Shown: positions 11,261 to 23,256, counted from the first letter of the stretch. The stretch is DNA of 64,000 bases from Adiantum capillus-veneris (GCA_014529385.2 CM043948.1:23178451-23242450), one strand, 5' to 3'. The notes: generated by a model not told the origin, from the letters alone. Numbers and translations: made by a program.

Positions 11261-12330
11261 ATTAGTATGAAAACGAGCTTTGACATCCAAGGCAGCATCG
11301 TCAACAACCTTGTGGCTCACGTTCTGCGATTAAGGTGTTTTTGGGTGAGCATTTCAAGGCAACATAACCTTTGAGACAAATCTTTCATTTTTGGGCTACC
11401 AAAATTGATTGGACTCATTTCGACCTTCATTTCCACTATTGGCATATTGTGCATGCAATTTGCGCTTTTTTGCAGGTTTTTGACAATACATATTCAATGA
11501 TAACAGAAACTTTGTAGTCCAGTGTGGGTTGTGTGCTATATAGCTCAGGTTGGTTTTATGTAGTTTGATACACGTAATTCTTCCATCAGATGGAGTCACC
11601 GGCCATAGCTAACAATAATGATATTTTCCACATGTTGTCTGTGGAGGACAAACTGGATGGGGACAACTACCCACTTTGAGCATACATGATGCAACATGTC
11701 CTTCTTGCAAAGGGTATGATTATGATGTAAGGCCAAAATCTATGAATAAATGTGTAGGTTTTAGTAATTCTCCTACTATAGTTGTTTTGTCTATTGTTGA
11801 GTCTGTTGTTGATCAAGCTCAGTGGGATGTGGGGATGCGCAAGCTCGTGCATTGATTTCACTTTCTATTAAGTGTTCCATTACTCCAAGCAATCGCTCAA
11901 CACAAACAACAAAGTAGACATGGGATAGGCTTGCTTCTTTAAATGCATGTACAAATTTGACATAAGTTGCTTCCGTATGTAAGGAGCTAGCTGAGTCCAA
12001 GATGTTCGAACTAGGGTTGCAGAGATGAGCGCACAACTTGGATAAGATGAAGAAGCTCAAGGCACACAAGAGAGAGTGTATTGCATATGGTAACACGAGA
12101 TTATGCATGATAGGGATGATATGGACGTATTTCTTATGAGGATTAAAAATCTTAATGAGTAGTTAATTGCGATATGTGAGATCAATCTTTTGCCTCCACC
12201 TTTATGCTTGTGACAGAGAGTAAACCTGATGATGTAAACTTTGGTCGTTTTGTTTTCAATATTGCTGGAAGAGGCCTAATCGAGGAAAATTAGGGCTAAA
12301 CAATGTGTTGTTGAACCTCGCAGGGGGGGG
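11261..12330 (+). pseudogene. copia family A gag, heavily decayed (copy A1)
   Basis: From the ATG at 11590 the product resembles the family-A gag start: FHMLSVEDKLDGDNYP, against FKMFAVEDRLDGDNYP in A2. The next codon of the conserved PMWAYMMQHV block is already a stop (TGA for Trp). Similarity continues at DNA level through ctattaagtg..caatcg to the tatggacgt block near 12120, with many indels. The copy is cut near 12.34 kb by the Ty3 element; a downstream fragment reappears at 16090. Confidence 0.75.
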
Positions 12331-12384
12331 GGGGACTCTTTGACAAAAATCATGTACGAGGAAATTGAGCTTTTCATTGACTTA

Positions 12385-12745
12385 TCAAAAGACAAGTGGT
12401 ATAGTACAACCGGACTCGCTAGCATCTATATACATGCTCTTTTCCCTGTAGGTGAAGTAGATTCTCCTTTCAAGGAACTTCATGTTGGCAGCCATGCGGT
12501 TGAACCATGGTGACCCTAGGATAACAAGCTCATGTGGGAGAGGAGAGATGAAAAAGTCTTCTTTGTCGACGTAGCTTTGGACATGAAGCCTCAACTTCCC
12601 AATCAAGGGAGTAACGGAGGCTTGTTGTCCCTTGAAATCCCCATCGACATTTACGGTATCTCCCATCTCAAAAGCTTGTATGCCTAGCTCTGTGGCCAAC
12701 CCCGTTTACATGAAGTTGTGAGTAGAGCCATGATCAAATAGGATG
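12385..12745 (-). pseudogene. Ty3-type retropepsin
   Basis: Aspartic protease that would cut the Gag-Pol precursor. The active site reads FILFDHGSTHNFM near 12727-12750; the family usually has DSG or DTG, and here the second residue is His. After one in-frame stop the domain continues with LATELGIQAF and a C-terminal hydrophobic-Gly segment LVILGSPWFNRM, the conserved (I/L)LG flap-side motif. The sequence ends at about 12385 without any RT. Confidence 0.72.
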
Positions 12746-12859
12746 AAGGTATCATGCTCCCTCACCTTCCCCCAAACATATGAAAGGGACGATCCTTTGC
12801 AATGAGCATCCTCTTTTGGAGCTTCGACCATGGAAGCTCTAGGAGTCTCATTGTGGGCA

Positions 12860-14160
12860 TTTATTTTGGGGCAAGAATGATAGCCATGTCTTTGCTCCCC
12901 ACACTTAAATCATTTGTGATCCTTTGCAAAAATCCTCTAGCTCTTCAGGAGAGAGTTTTTTTTTACCTTTGTAAACTCCTTTCTCCTTGGTCTTGTTGTT
13001 GTTGTTGGAATTGCCTTGGGCTACCCCTTTCCGTCATTTTTATCTTTATTTTCCATGGCTTGGCATTCCTTTTTGCCCCTTGTTGGAAATTGTTATGAGA
13101 TGCAAACATAGTGTGGTGGATGACTTCGTTGATAGAGCCAGGTTGTTGGGAGTTGATGTACTCGGCCATTTCTTCAGGTAATCCCACACAAAATTGTTGG
13201 TTTTGCTCGGCAAAGTCTATTCTTTGAAAGGTTGTAGCTTTGAGATGTAAATTCCAAAACTTGTCTACATATTTCTGGATAGACTTATTGGAGAGCAGCT
13301 TTAAACTCCGACGTTCAATGAGCACTTTATCCTTTGCATCACTTGCAAGGAATTGCTTCATGATGGAAACTCGTAGACTTTTCCATGTCTTTGGGGCTTC
13401 GCCATTGCCACGAAGGCTAGCCCACCATTGACGAGCAGATTTCTGGAAGTGCATAGCTACATGGCGTAGCTTGGAGGACTCTGTGAAGCCCTCATCTCCA
13501 AAGGCTGCATCAAATTGCTATATGAAGGCCAATACTTTGTCAGTAACACCAAAGTGCCTTCATAGGTGAGAAAAGAGATACACTTTCCTCCCTCTTTGAA
13601 CTTCTTAAGCTTTTGGGACCTTCTTTAAGCAGGGCTAGGATTTGTGATGTCCTCTCCTCTTGTATTCTCTAGGAGAATATCTGCTGCTTTCGTTGGAAGA
13701 GGAGGAAGGTGAAGAAGAAGGAGAAGAGGGTGACCTCTGTCTTGCCTTTTTCTTCCTTTGTTTCCTCTCTTCCCTTTCAGAGTGATGAGGAGAAAGACTA
13801 TAGGATGATATTTTCCTCTTGGGAGGAGTTGGTGATCATCTAGACCGTCGTCTCTTCAAAGGAACTTAGTGATTCACTTCTTTCTTGTTCTTTGGATTTC
13901 TCCTCTCTTATGGGAGAGAGTCTTCTTCAGGGAGTCTCATCAAGAGGCTTCCTAAGCTCTCTCTCCTCTTGGAGAGGTAGGAAAAACCCATAAGCACGAA
14001 GTTGTTGGGTAACTTTGGCTTGCAAAGCGGGGTTGCCCATAGCTTGTTGCAACCTAGTAGCAAGATAGTTAACAAACATCGGGGCATCATCAGTAGCACC
14101 TCCATGTGCAAAATCAAAGTTGTCAATATTCATTCTACTCTCTTGATTATTGTCAGCCAT
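12860..14160 (-). pseudogene. Ty3-type gag, frameshifted
   Basis: Structural Gag. The start MADNNQESRMN at 14160 follows the primer site by about 400 bp. The middle is broken (no long frame 13460-13920). The capsid-like core MHFQKSARQWWASL through EEMAEYINSQQP is open from 13454 to 12963. A zinc knuckle follows (FKCGEQRHGYHSC near 12865-12910) in which the first Cys codon has become TGA. A sister gag of the same type lies at 58.9-59.3 kb. Confidence 0.75.
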
Positions 14161-14554
14161 GCTAATGAAACTTATGTATAAATTGCTTTGTGCTTTGGTA
14201 ACCTCAAAAACCTTAGTCGCTACTCTTCTTTACCTTTGAAAATTAGTTCTCAAGCAGCCACACCCGTGGTTTAGAGACTGTTGATTGCAAAGACTAGTGG
14301 AGAGGGTCTAACATTGCTCGGTTGATTATGGTTCCTATTCAGCTTGTTAGTAGCTCAATAATGGTTAAGCCAAAGGCAAGCCCCGAGAGACTCCATTATT
14401 AAGACTATAGTTCCCAACGGTGTACCTCGAATTAAGTCCTTTTCAACCAAGATAATAGATCCATGTCCCACTTACCCTATTGTAATGAACAGTTCCAACC
14501 TTTCATGAACAACTTAAGGACCTCTCTTCTTAAGCAAGAAAAGAGAAACCAATA

Positions 14555-14566
14555 GCTTTGATACCA
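14555..14566 (-). other. primer binding site of the Ty3-type element
   Basis: The reverse complement reads TGGTATCAAAGC, one base from the usual tRNA-Met site TGGTATCAGAGC. It directly follows the LTR end and sets the minus orientation. Confidence 0.8.
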
Positions 14567-14567
14567 G

Positions 14568-15621
14568 TGTAATGGAAATGACCTATGAACATTGAGAATA
14601 GCGGAATTAAGAGAACTAAAGTGAGCATTTTTATGATACTACTTTGAGAACATAGAGGGTGAACTTAATTAGTGGTAGCAACTTAACCATAATACTCAAT
14701 TAACTTGGCATGAACAATACTTTTGCAAGAGAGAGAATTAGAGAACTTGACAACAGTTGAGGACCGGATTTATGTGGAGCCGATCCCCCCTCCAAAAGGC
14801 TTTTGTATTATAATTTCTCCCATAAAGAGAGACTTGATACAGTACAAGCTTTGTGTTCCTTAAGACCTTGATGGTGCAATGAAGATAGAGAGCGTCATGC
14901 ACCACAATTATGACCGTAACTTAGCTAACTGAAAGCGTTAACTTGTCCCGGGCCTCAGTCCCAAGACCTCAAACACCTTCAAAGGTGGAGAGAGCTAGCA
15001 AGGAATGAGGGTAGGGAAGAGGAAGAAGAAACATTCATACGAGAAAGAAATAGTTCCTCACTTATCATAACTCTTCTTGCTTAGCATAGCATAATAGCAT
15101 AGTAATGACGATGGAGAACATGGCAAGCTTAAGATTGAAGCATGGCTCTTGGTTGGATTTGCATTCCATAGCCAAGAGTGTTGGTGTAGGCTCTCAACTT
15201 TCCAACAAGCTTGGAGAAGGAGATGGAGTTCTTGCACTTTCACCAAGTGAGAATGAGCATGCGTATGTGTGTGTGAGAAAGAGTATACTCCCCCAAGCTA
15301 GCCCCCAAGTTGCATCGTCGACCCCCTCTTTTTGGCCTTGTGCTTGAAGCTCATTAGCTCTCTCAAGCCTAGTGAAACAGAGTTTGGGTCATATTAAGCA
15401 ACCATGCTAGCATTAAGACAAGTTTCCTCCTTTCCCCTTTGAGAGAGAGGGCTTGATAATTGCTTTAAACAATTAATCAAATAACTAAATTCTCATTGGA
15501 CCCCTTTAGAGGTCAACCAATAGGCTCTAGGCACCTTATGACATGTGTCCTTGTTGCCTCTTTAGACTAGGCTTCCCTTGAGTGAGGGTGTGTGTGTGGC
15601 TCTCTTATGCCCCTACTTGTA

Positions 15622-15655
<34 letters not shown>

Positions 15656-16089
15656 ATATGTAGAGATCATTGTTGACTTTTGGACACCTTACCCCTCAAG
15701 GACCTTAGTCATGAATCACCTCAAGCACCTTAGTCAGTAAGCACAACAAGCACCTTAGTTAGCAAGCACGACAAGCACCTCAAGCTTGGGCCGTCCCACC
15801 TCAAGCACAACCCTAGTTTGCCTAAGGTCCTAGGTCTAAGGACTTTTAACACTAACCTTTGAAGGTTTTTAATGAAGCTAACCCTAAGGTCTTTCAAGCT
15901 CCATTAGCTAGCATTGCTCTTTGACTGACCATCTCTCATTTGGACCCATTGACTTTGGCCACGTGTTGAGATAGATCCATAAGCACATGTCTATATTCTA
16001 ACTATTGTTCTCGTTTATTCTCCCACATTAAACAATCAGTTTAATATGAGAAAATCATATAAGTTAGTTAGGTATTAGTTTTTATGACA
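14568..16089 (-). repeat. 5' LTR of the Ty3-type element (about 1.5 kb)
   Basis: The left end tgtaatgg abuts the primer site and the right end is ..ttttatgaca, giving TG..CA termini and a length of about 1522 bp. It is bounded on the right by resumed copia sequence. It holds a poly-C run (15624-15655). The portion from about 14850 to the right end is strongly similar to 37655-38929, a second copy of this LTR family. Confidence 0.75.
15624..15655. repeat. poly-C run of about 32 bases
   Basis: Uninterrupted C tract within the Ty3 LTR. True length may differ. Confidence 0.9.
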
Positions 16090-16289
16090 AATGCCAAGAT
16101 GGTGGTTGGTGCAAACCTCGTATGATAGTAAATTGGGTGCACCTTAGTCTAGTCACACTTGCTCAAGTTTTCAACATGCCTCTTATGCATCATATTATTA
16201 TGCTTTAGCTATTAAAAATATGTATGTTAGATTTAGGGCTTTTTCATCATTATTTGGACATACAGTTTAAGTAGGTTGATAAAGGTAAG

Positions 16290-16290
<1 letters not shown>
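16090..16290 (+). pseudogene. downstream fragment of copia copy A1 (linker and RT region)
   Basis: Starting at 16090, aatgccaagatggtggttggtgca and the following 120 bp align with the A2 segment at about 26215-26335 between integrase and reverse transcriptase. A later piece, ggacatacagtttaag, aligns with the A2 RT near 27052. Intervening domains are missing and there is no open frame. This fixes the right boundary of the Ty3 insertion. Confidence 0.65.

Positions 16291-16291
<1 letters not shown>

Positions 16292-16340
<49 letters not shown>
16292..16340. repeat. (TC)n microsatellite
   Basis: About 24 uninterrupted TC units. A separate (CA)n tract with CG units lies at 16457-16490. Confidence 0.95.
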
Positions 16341-16343
<3 letters not shown>

Positions 16344-16664
16344 CATCTACCAACTCACAATTTGGTGTGGGCTAGCAAACACCAAGCACTATGGTAACTT
16401 GGATAGAAACATAGAGTGAGAGAGAGAAGATGAGAGCACAGAGGGTGACAAAGAAACACACACACACACACACACACACACACGCGCACAGGAGATAGAT
16501 CGTGAGGCATAGGCAATGATATGCCAACTTTCAAAATTTGCAAAGACAACAAAAACAAGGCTACTTAAAAGATGAACATCCAATAATAATAGAAAAAATT
16601 ACATTTTATATTACTTGCAGCACGTAAGGTAGCAGTTTCTATGGTACAATCGCATTCATTTTTT

Positions 16665-16995
16665 GGAAGGCCCGAGGTTTGTAGGAGGGCCACCCTCTAT
16701 AGGTAAGAGATTATTCACCACGCGCCCTAGCTGCTCCTTAAGTCTCCCCTCATCCTCCTCTGTGATGACTCCATCCTTCTTCCAGCAAGAAACGACACGA
16801 TGCCCCTTGTCGTTCAAGCTTATCAAGGAGTGCATTGAGGTCCGTGCGAATTCAATAAAGGCGATACACTTCCATTGTTACCTTGACTCCCAAAACCATT
16901 CGGCTCCCTATGTTGCCCCTCCATTGGGGATAGCCTCCGTGGCATCCCAAGCAGACTTCATGCTATCCTCAAGATCGTTGGACATTGTGGAGAGA
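16665..16995 (-). pseudogene. unrecognised coding-like fragment with two stops
   Basis: On the minus strand, a frame from the Met near 16985 (MSNDLEDSMKSAWDATEAI) reads to a stop near 16664 with only two internal stops, and ends KEQLGRVVNNLLPIEG and GPPTNLGPSKK. The composition looks like protein. I do not recognise it. It lies just downstream of the SWIM-containing gene on the same strand and may be its second ORF or last exon. Confidence 0.3.
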
Positions 16996-17345
16996 TAGAG
17001 AAATGTTCTATAGTTATTGAATGGTCACACAAAAAAACTAAAGCCAATACCAATTTTTATAGCATTTGGGAGACTACTAATTTATTATTCGTGTGGATAG
17101 ATGGCTGATGTGACACCTTAACAACCTCATACCCTATCGCACAATCAACAAAATAATTGCAAAAAAGTGCACCATAATGTGTTCATTATAAGATCATATC
17201 AAAAACTCGTACTACGGTTCACTTCTTAATCCTACCTACAAAAATTTGGAAATGTCAAATGATACGCATCAATGCTTGGATAGGTTATGCCTCGGCTAAG
17301 TGCCTTAAAAGCTAGAACAGGCTAATGGATAAACATGTTCTCATT

Positions 17346-20001
17346 TTAGCTTATCCCTAACACACGCAAAAAAATAAAATTCAGGTGTTTGCATGCAAGA
17401 TAAGGTTTTTGCTTTGCCACCCGATCCATGAAGTCTGGGCATATGCACGATGGCTCCTTACAAATATAGACACTGTATAACCCAGCATGACCATCTTCAT
17501 CGTGGGTCTCTACTTTGAAGACCTCTTCAACACCATCTACTCCACATATCTCCTCTACCACCTTTGCCTTCAACGTAAGCGCTAGGCTGATCTTGTGTGT
17601 AGCATCTTCAAAAATGGAAGACCGATATCGTACGTGCACACCATCCTGCATTGTGGCTTGTGCAATACCTTGAGGAGTGGTTGTATCATCTGACCTGATA
17701 GGAGTGTTGGTCTAGTTTTGAGTAGGAGAAATTGGCATTGCAAGAGAGTTTTTGTCATTTCTAAACTCCACTTGATACCCCCTTTCAAACAATATTTGCA
17801 CCTCATCACTAGTTAGGTTGGTGGCCACATGCACGGGCCAAATGTGTGGTGGATGATGAGGATGTGGCTCTATGTTTTGGTCTATTATGTGGCAATGCAT
17901 GATATGATCAGAAAAAACCAAAACCACTATCGCACCACACCTTTGGGATGCTTTTGGTATCCTTCAAAAGGCGGGGCCGGTACACCGAGGCTTGAACCTG
18001 CAATATACTGCCCACACCTTCGCCCTCCTCTTAGTGTGCCATTCCATGTGAGTCTACTACCTTGCGGCGTTCGTCGTATAGCCCACATTGCTTCATTTAC
18101 CTTGTGTTCCATTACACACTTGCCACCTAAATTTGTCTTGTGTTCTGGGATTTGTGATGTGCTTTCTTGTGCAAAGTTAATCTCACGGGGCCTGCTACAC
18201 TTCTTACAATCTTTGCTAACCGAGTTGTACTCTTTTCTGTGTGATGCATCGTCTTCCATATCAATAACTTTACTTGGTATTTTCTTCCTCCGTGACGTCC
18301 CATTATCCCCTATCAGTGGAGTGTTTGTTGAGTTCCCTCAGTAGTCTCATTCACCGTCCTTATTACCTGACTAGGATGGCTTCCATAGCGTTCAACAAAG
18401 CTTTTGTATCAATAAGCCCTTCCCAATGTGTTTTCCATGGCTATACAAATGGCCTTTGTTCTTTGTAGAATAGAATTTGCTAGGTTGGTTCTACATGCAT
18501 CATACAATGAGATGCATATACAGAGACCCTCTCTCGCAAGCCAGCTACCATGCTTGCTCTTGACAAGATTTGTTCGTGGAGTGTCTGGTCCGTCAGAGCT
18601 TCTTTCTATACATGTCATAATGCCACCCCAATGTGCAATACAAATTTCCCACCAACTCAGCCATAAATTTATGTATCGAATGTTGCGATCCATGCAATGT
18701 CCATTGTGTCGCCATAGGCGTACTAGGCGAGCCTCTGCTGCTACAGCCTTCTTTGTTGGCACCTGCCTCAATTTCTCACATATTTCTTTGTGTATATGTT
18801 GAGAAGCTTCTGCAACATACTTTATTGTATGTTGATTCAAGCTTTGCTTCCAATGGAAAAGGCAAGATCACTCTCATCCACTCATCACGTTATTTTTGTC
18901 ACCGCCATCATTGAAAATAATTCAGATTGCATTCCAATTTTCTTGAGCTTCATCCGCCAAAGAAGTCAGCTCTTTCACACTCATGTGATATCATTACCTC
19001 ATTGTGGAACTCTCAAAACAAACATTGAGATTCCATACCTTCCTCGTTCATTTCACGAGTTGCAGTAGTGAGAAGGTCCTGCATACTGCAAAAGAACTGT
19101 CAGAGGATGTGTCATGTGCGGCCTACATTGTTGCCAAGGTTACCCACATACCTTCAATCATAGACATGACAAACCATCGTAAGCCAATCTTTCATGTGTC
19201 TAGTGTGATCAAATTGAATCCATGCTCGTCAAAGATTGTCGTCCCCATCTTGTCTCATTTGGTTCACTAGTGGATGTTGTGGACATTTTGAAGACAAAAT
19301 ATTTATCTCCTTCATGACCTTGACCAGGAAACCTGCTATCGTGGAAAAATTCATACGTGCAGTCTCACTTGAGATTAAAGAGTGCATCAATGTCAAAAGA
19401 CTCTTTGCCACCATCTCCCCGTGAAGCAGGCATTGACCTTAGAAACCTGCCAAGCTTGCAGTGGTAGGACTAAATATACAGAAGAAATGAGTTTTGCATT
19501 GAAAAACAATTAATGACAAATGCACATATCAATTATCTTGCACTAAGGGTCCCAACTCTTCTGCAATTGCAAATAGTTGTTGCTCACCTAAACTTCCATC
19601 CTCAATGTTGCTGCAAAGAAGTGTTGTATTTAATAATTTTCTTCACTAAGCACATTTGAACCTTTTTTGGCTCCTACATGTGGGTCCACAATCAAAATAT
19701 TTTGCACCATTATTTTGGTGCTATCTATTAGTGTCTTGGATATACTGCTATGCACATCGTGTCTATGTGTGCCACAATGAATTGTCAGTTGGGTGGTGGT
19801 CTCATCCATTGGCATGACATAGTACACAACACAGTCACATGATGCAATGCAGAAATTAATTGCCTTACAAAAGTGGCATGTGAAGCTCTTATATCCCATC
19901 TCAAAATATTGCCCAAGTGTAGGGGCCTTCCATAGATAGCCATTGAAATGGCTTGTATTGGCAGTATGAGAATTAACCAAGCGAGTACATTTCTTATTCA
20001 T
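17346..20001 (-). pseudogene. decayed transposase-like gene with a SWIM zinc finger (Mutator-like?)
   Basis: A series of minus-strand segments in different frames reads like one broken protein. N-terminal (20001-19630): FTCHFCKAINFCIASCDC, then VMPMDETTTQ and HCGTHRHDV, a Cys/His pattern like the zinc fingers ahead of MULE transposases. Middle (about 19200): TRHMKDW and CHVYD. Later (18840-18409): NLVKSKHGSWLAREG, LYDACRTNLANSILQ. C-terminal (17651-17346): a SWIM finger, CICPDF then 13 residues to ACKHL (C-x-C..C-x-H). Cys/His finger, middle domain and SWIM is the usual order of Mutator-like transposases. The DDE residues cannot be placed. No terminal repeats were found. Confidence 0.5.
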
Positions 20002-20330
20002 GCACTTCGAAGACTCACATGATGATTAAGACGTACCACTTGAGGGAAAACTAAATTGGATATTTGAGGCTTAGACCACAAATGAGGGTCATACTTATGT
20101 TCCATTGCATCCATATGTTGCACCTTCTCCATGGTAGGTGGAAATTCCAGAACAAGGTCTCCATTGTAGGCTCTTGGAATCTTTGAAAACTACTCCACCC
20201 GTTGTATTTGCATTAAAAACTTTGTCAATGAGCCCTCCTTCTCAGCTTGAAAAAGTTTCTGCCGCGTACTCCTCTTGAAGCTATTAGGGAGCGAAACTTG
20301 AAGCGGGCTACTCAAATCTATGATATCCCT

Positions 20331-20709
20331 TTGATCAGCTTGCTTGGCCGGAGGACTATTTATTATCGCATGAAAATCGTAGTGAGTGAGTCTCGAGAGT
20401 GCTCAACATAGCTTGCATTGACCTTGTATTTACGTGAAAGATGCTTATCTAATACATAGGTCCCTTCACCTAGATGCTTCAATGTTTTCTCAAGAGGCAC
20501 ACTCATTTCTATATCTCCCTTTGATCAGCTTGCCTGGCCGGAGGACTATTTATTATCGCATGAAAATCGTAGTGAGTGAGTCTCGAGAGTGCTCAACATA
20601 GCTTGCATTGACCTTGTATTTACGTGAAAGATGCTTATCTAATACATAGGTCCCTTCACCTAGATGCTTCAATGTTTTCTCAAGAGGCACACTCATTTCT
20701 ATATCTCCC
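20331..20709. repeat. 190-bp near-perfect tandem duplication
   Basis: ttgatcagcttgc starts at 20331 and again at 20521. The two 190-bp units differ at only about one position (cttgcttgg against cttgcctgg). The junction keeps atatccc/atatctccc on both sides. The near identity implies a recent event or an assembly artefact. Confidence 0.95.
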
Positions 20710-21002
20710 ACTTAGATGACGGCATCTATTGCTATAAATGCATTGGATGAACCCTTTCCATTAGGCAAGATTCAAATATCATCAATGTATCATAAAAGGG
20801 AAAAGTAAGCTCTTTATTAGGGATTACTAGAGAGCAAGCCATCTAGGAAAGTTAAACAAGAAGATTGATAAATATTAAGATTAATTAAATAAAATAATGT
20901 GTCATCACTTCAAACTTGTTTATATACCCACGTATATTAAACTAGATTTTTATTAAAAAATAAAAAAATATTTATTTTCAAAAGAAAAAATGTATAAAAT
21001 AT

Positions 21003-21300
21003 ATCACCATGATGACCCATGTGACCCATGGGCATACGTGGCCATGGCAAGTTGGTCCAGGGGCCATGGCCACGTGGCCATGGACCATGGTCGTGTGGCT
21101 AGGCTGGGCCATGTGGCGCTCACCATGTGTATTGTTGACGATCGACGATACATGTGGTCACCTATGTGGCCACTTCAGGTTCCATGTGGGTGGCCACGTG
21201 TACCGTCAGTTCTGTGGTGCGGGCCACATGGCCGCCTACATGGCTAGTGCATTGTTCGTGTAGGCCGTCATGTGTACTGTCATTCATGGCATGTGGCCTG
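21003..21300. repeat. palindrome-rich GC island of CCATGG, GGCCA and CACGTG motifs
   Basis: About 300 bp dense in overlapping catgtggcc/ggccatgg words, strikingly GC-rich between AT-rich neighbours. 21064-21083 is a perfect 20-bp palindrome, CCATGGCCACGTGGCCATGG, centred on a G-box core. Any open frames are by-products of the short repeated words. It lies immediately left of the Penelope-like element's left repeat. Confidence 0.8.
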
Positions 21301-21308
21301 CACATACA

Positions 21309-21784
21309 TACACACACACACACACACACTTAAGTACTTCTACAACTAATATTTAAACACAATAAAAAAAACCCCAACTCTTTTGGTTGGGTTTAGGACC
21401 TTTTGATATATAATGAAAAAAGTTAAACCCCCCCTTCCCCCCCCCCCCCCCCCCCCCCCTTTTTCACTTGTATTGGAGTAGCCCCTTAAAAGCATAACTT
21501 TGATAATGCCTCTCAAAGGCGCATTGAAAATGGAACAATACCCCATAATAAACTGGCGGGCAGCTTTGGGTATTGTGATTAATGATCTTGGGTATATCGA
21601 GTTGTTCACGTGCCTGCCGCGTACAATGTATACCTCACATAGGAGTTCTGTGCACTTGCACATTGCATGATGATGTTCTTTATCTCCTCTCTCCCATCAT
21701 TGCCTTTCCTCTAAAGCCAACTGTCTTTTAAATGTTAAAGTTCACTTATGTCTGATTATTTAAGTAAAAACAGCTACACACACG
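21309..21784 (+). repeat. left pseudo-LTR
   Basis: Starts in a (CA)n tract, then aagtacttctacaacta and ctcttttggttgggtttagga, a poly-C run (21427-21459), aaagcataactttgataatg, and ataaactggcgggca. It ends ..aaaaacagctacacacacg. The same order recurs at the right side of the element. Confidence 0.8.
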
Positions 21785-22009
21785 TCCTATACATAAGGCT
21801 TTTCCATTCTTTTTGGAAAAACCAGGACGCTGGCTTTGGAAACTAGTTTGAATCTTAGTTCTAGGTTGGGTCCACTGCCTATAAATTCTTTTTTGGTTGG
21901 CAAGTGTGAGGTGGTCCTTCATAGGTTAATGTTCTGGTTACCTGCTCATGGCTATTATAGTCTCTGACTTTACCAGTTTAAGGATTGTAGGCCCAACCTA
22001 CAGGACTAA

Positions 22010-22936
22010 TTGTATATTTTCTATCAAGATCACAACCATTTTAAATTGATATCTCGCATGAGAGTAAACCATGACTCGGAGAAGCATACAAGGATTTTAG
22101 AACAAATTAGGTTTTACCTAAAGGACCATTCTCCAAAAATAGCCTTGGCTATTAGAACTAGACCTTTTCTGGCTCGACGGGCCAAATGTTGTGTTACATA
22201 TTACCATAAGTAATCCTTGACTTACTTATAATTTTGTCTATTGTAGACCCTTGCCCTCTTGCAAGGACTGGAACTATCTTATGAGCCCCTCTCTGCGGCT
22301 ACCTCTCTTGTCCTAAGATGTATTGGCAGTCTAGATGCTTCTCAATTAATATATGATTCGGCTCTTGTCTCAGATAAAAAGCTATCTATCTTACGCATGC
22401 TGTCTTTCAATGATTGGGTCAAGATTCTGGCGACCCTGGACAAAACCTCCAAAGATGGAGTTAATATGATTTCCCATTACATAGCCCAACTACCTGTACT
22501 TTCTATACAGTATCAGCAAGAGCTGGCCTTATTGTCTTCTTTTGGAGCTGAATTATCTAACTTTGTGAAAAAATTATGTGGCCTCAATCCTTCTTTTATC
22601 AATACCCCTGCTGCTCCAATAGTCCCTCAAACAGGTGGTATCTTTTGCAAAGATAGCGTAGCACTTTCAGTTGTCAAGGAATTTCAAAACAACCTTTGCT
22701 CCGTTAGTGACTCTAATCTCTTGGAGATGGTACCCAACGTATCCAAGGTTTTTCCTTTCCTACCAGTTAGACAAATTGAAATTGAATCTTTTGGTGTAGA
22801 CCATCAACTCTGGGTTCTACCTAATAAAGACTTTCTGGCACCAATTCTTAGTGAAATGTGGGTCTATCTGGCTAATCTTTCTGCCTCCATAGTTGAGGAT
22901 TGTAGACTCAAAATCTTGAAAGAGGACAGTTCTTAG
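22010..22936 (+). pseudogene. Penelope-like element, N-terminal region part 1
   Basis: Two open stretches, 22010-22213 (YFYQDHN-like start, basic, ends ARRAKCCVTYYHK) and 22259-22936 (225 codons, stop TAG). The latter is mostly helical, with QLWVLPNKDFLAPILSEMW near its end. No domain recognised. After removing copia A2, translated DNA of similar character continues at 28203, so this is the 5' coding part of the same element. Confidence 0.5.
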
Positions 22937-23029
22937 ACAAAGGAGAAGTCATTAAAGCCACCTTCAACCTTAACCTTATTGATCATTCCAAATGCTCTTC
23001 CAATACAGGTCTATACATTCGGACAAAAG

Positions 23030-23256
23030 TGTTACCATATACATGTGGTAGTGATGTGTGTGAACACACTAGGACCACTGGGGCATTTTTTCCCTCTTTA
23101 GGAGGTTTTTTCCCCCGACCATTATATATACGCCCATCACTCTAGGGCTATCTATCTTTCCATTACACACTAAGTAAAACTCTCTCTATTGTGTGCCTTG
23201 AGCTTCCTTCGTCTTCTCCAACCTGTGTGCATTTCTCTGCAACCCTAATTACAACA
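23030..23256 (+). repeat. 5' LTR of A2
   Basis: Begins tgttaccatatacatg and ends ccctaattacaaca. It contains an AT-rich TATA-like stretch, attatatata (23121-23130), a plausible promoter for the genomic RNA. Confidence 0.95.

Larger units (their letters stand above)
12345..16089 (-). mobile_element. partial Ty3-type retrotransposon (5' LTR, gag, protease), inserted in copy A1
   Basis: Minus-strand element keeping LTR (16089-14568), primer site, gag and protease. Reverse transcriptase, RNase H, integrase and the 3' LTR are absent at the left end. The right edge is sharp: family-A copia sequence resumes at 16090. Gag type (RQWWASL core) and a DxGSTHNF protease place it in the Ty3 group of plants. 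The left breakpoint near 12345 is approximate. Confidence 0.75.

Noticed and set aside
16663-16998. 111-codon plus-strand frame
   Set aside because: The minus strand of the same interval has a more protein-like product, although with two stops; neither was promoted to a gene.
20990-21263. Protein-coding open frames of 84-85 codons
   Set aside because: Two overlapping frames composed of His/Gly/Trp from short palindromic words; no sign of selection for either frame.
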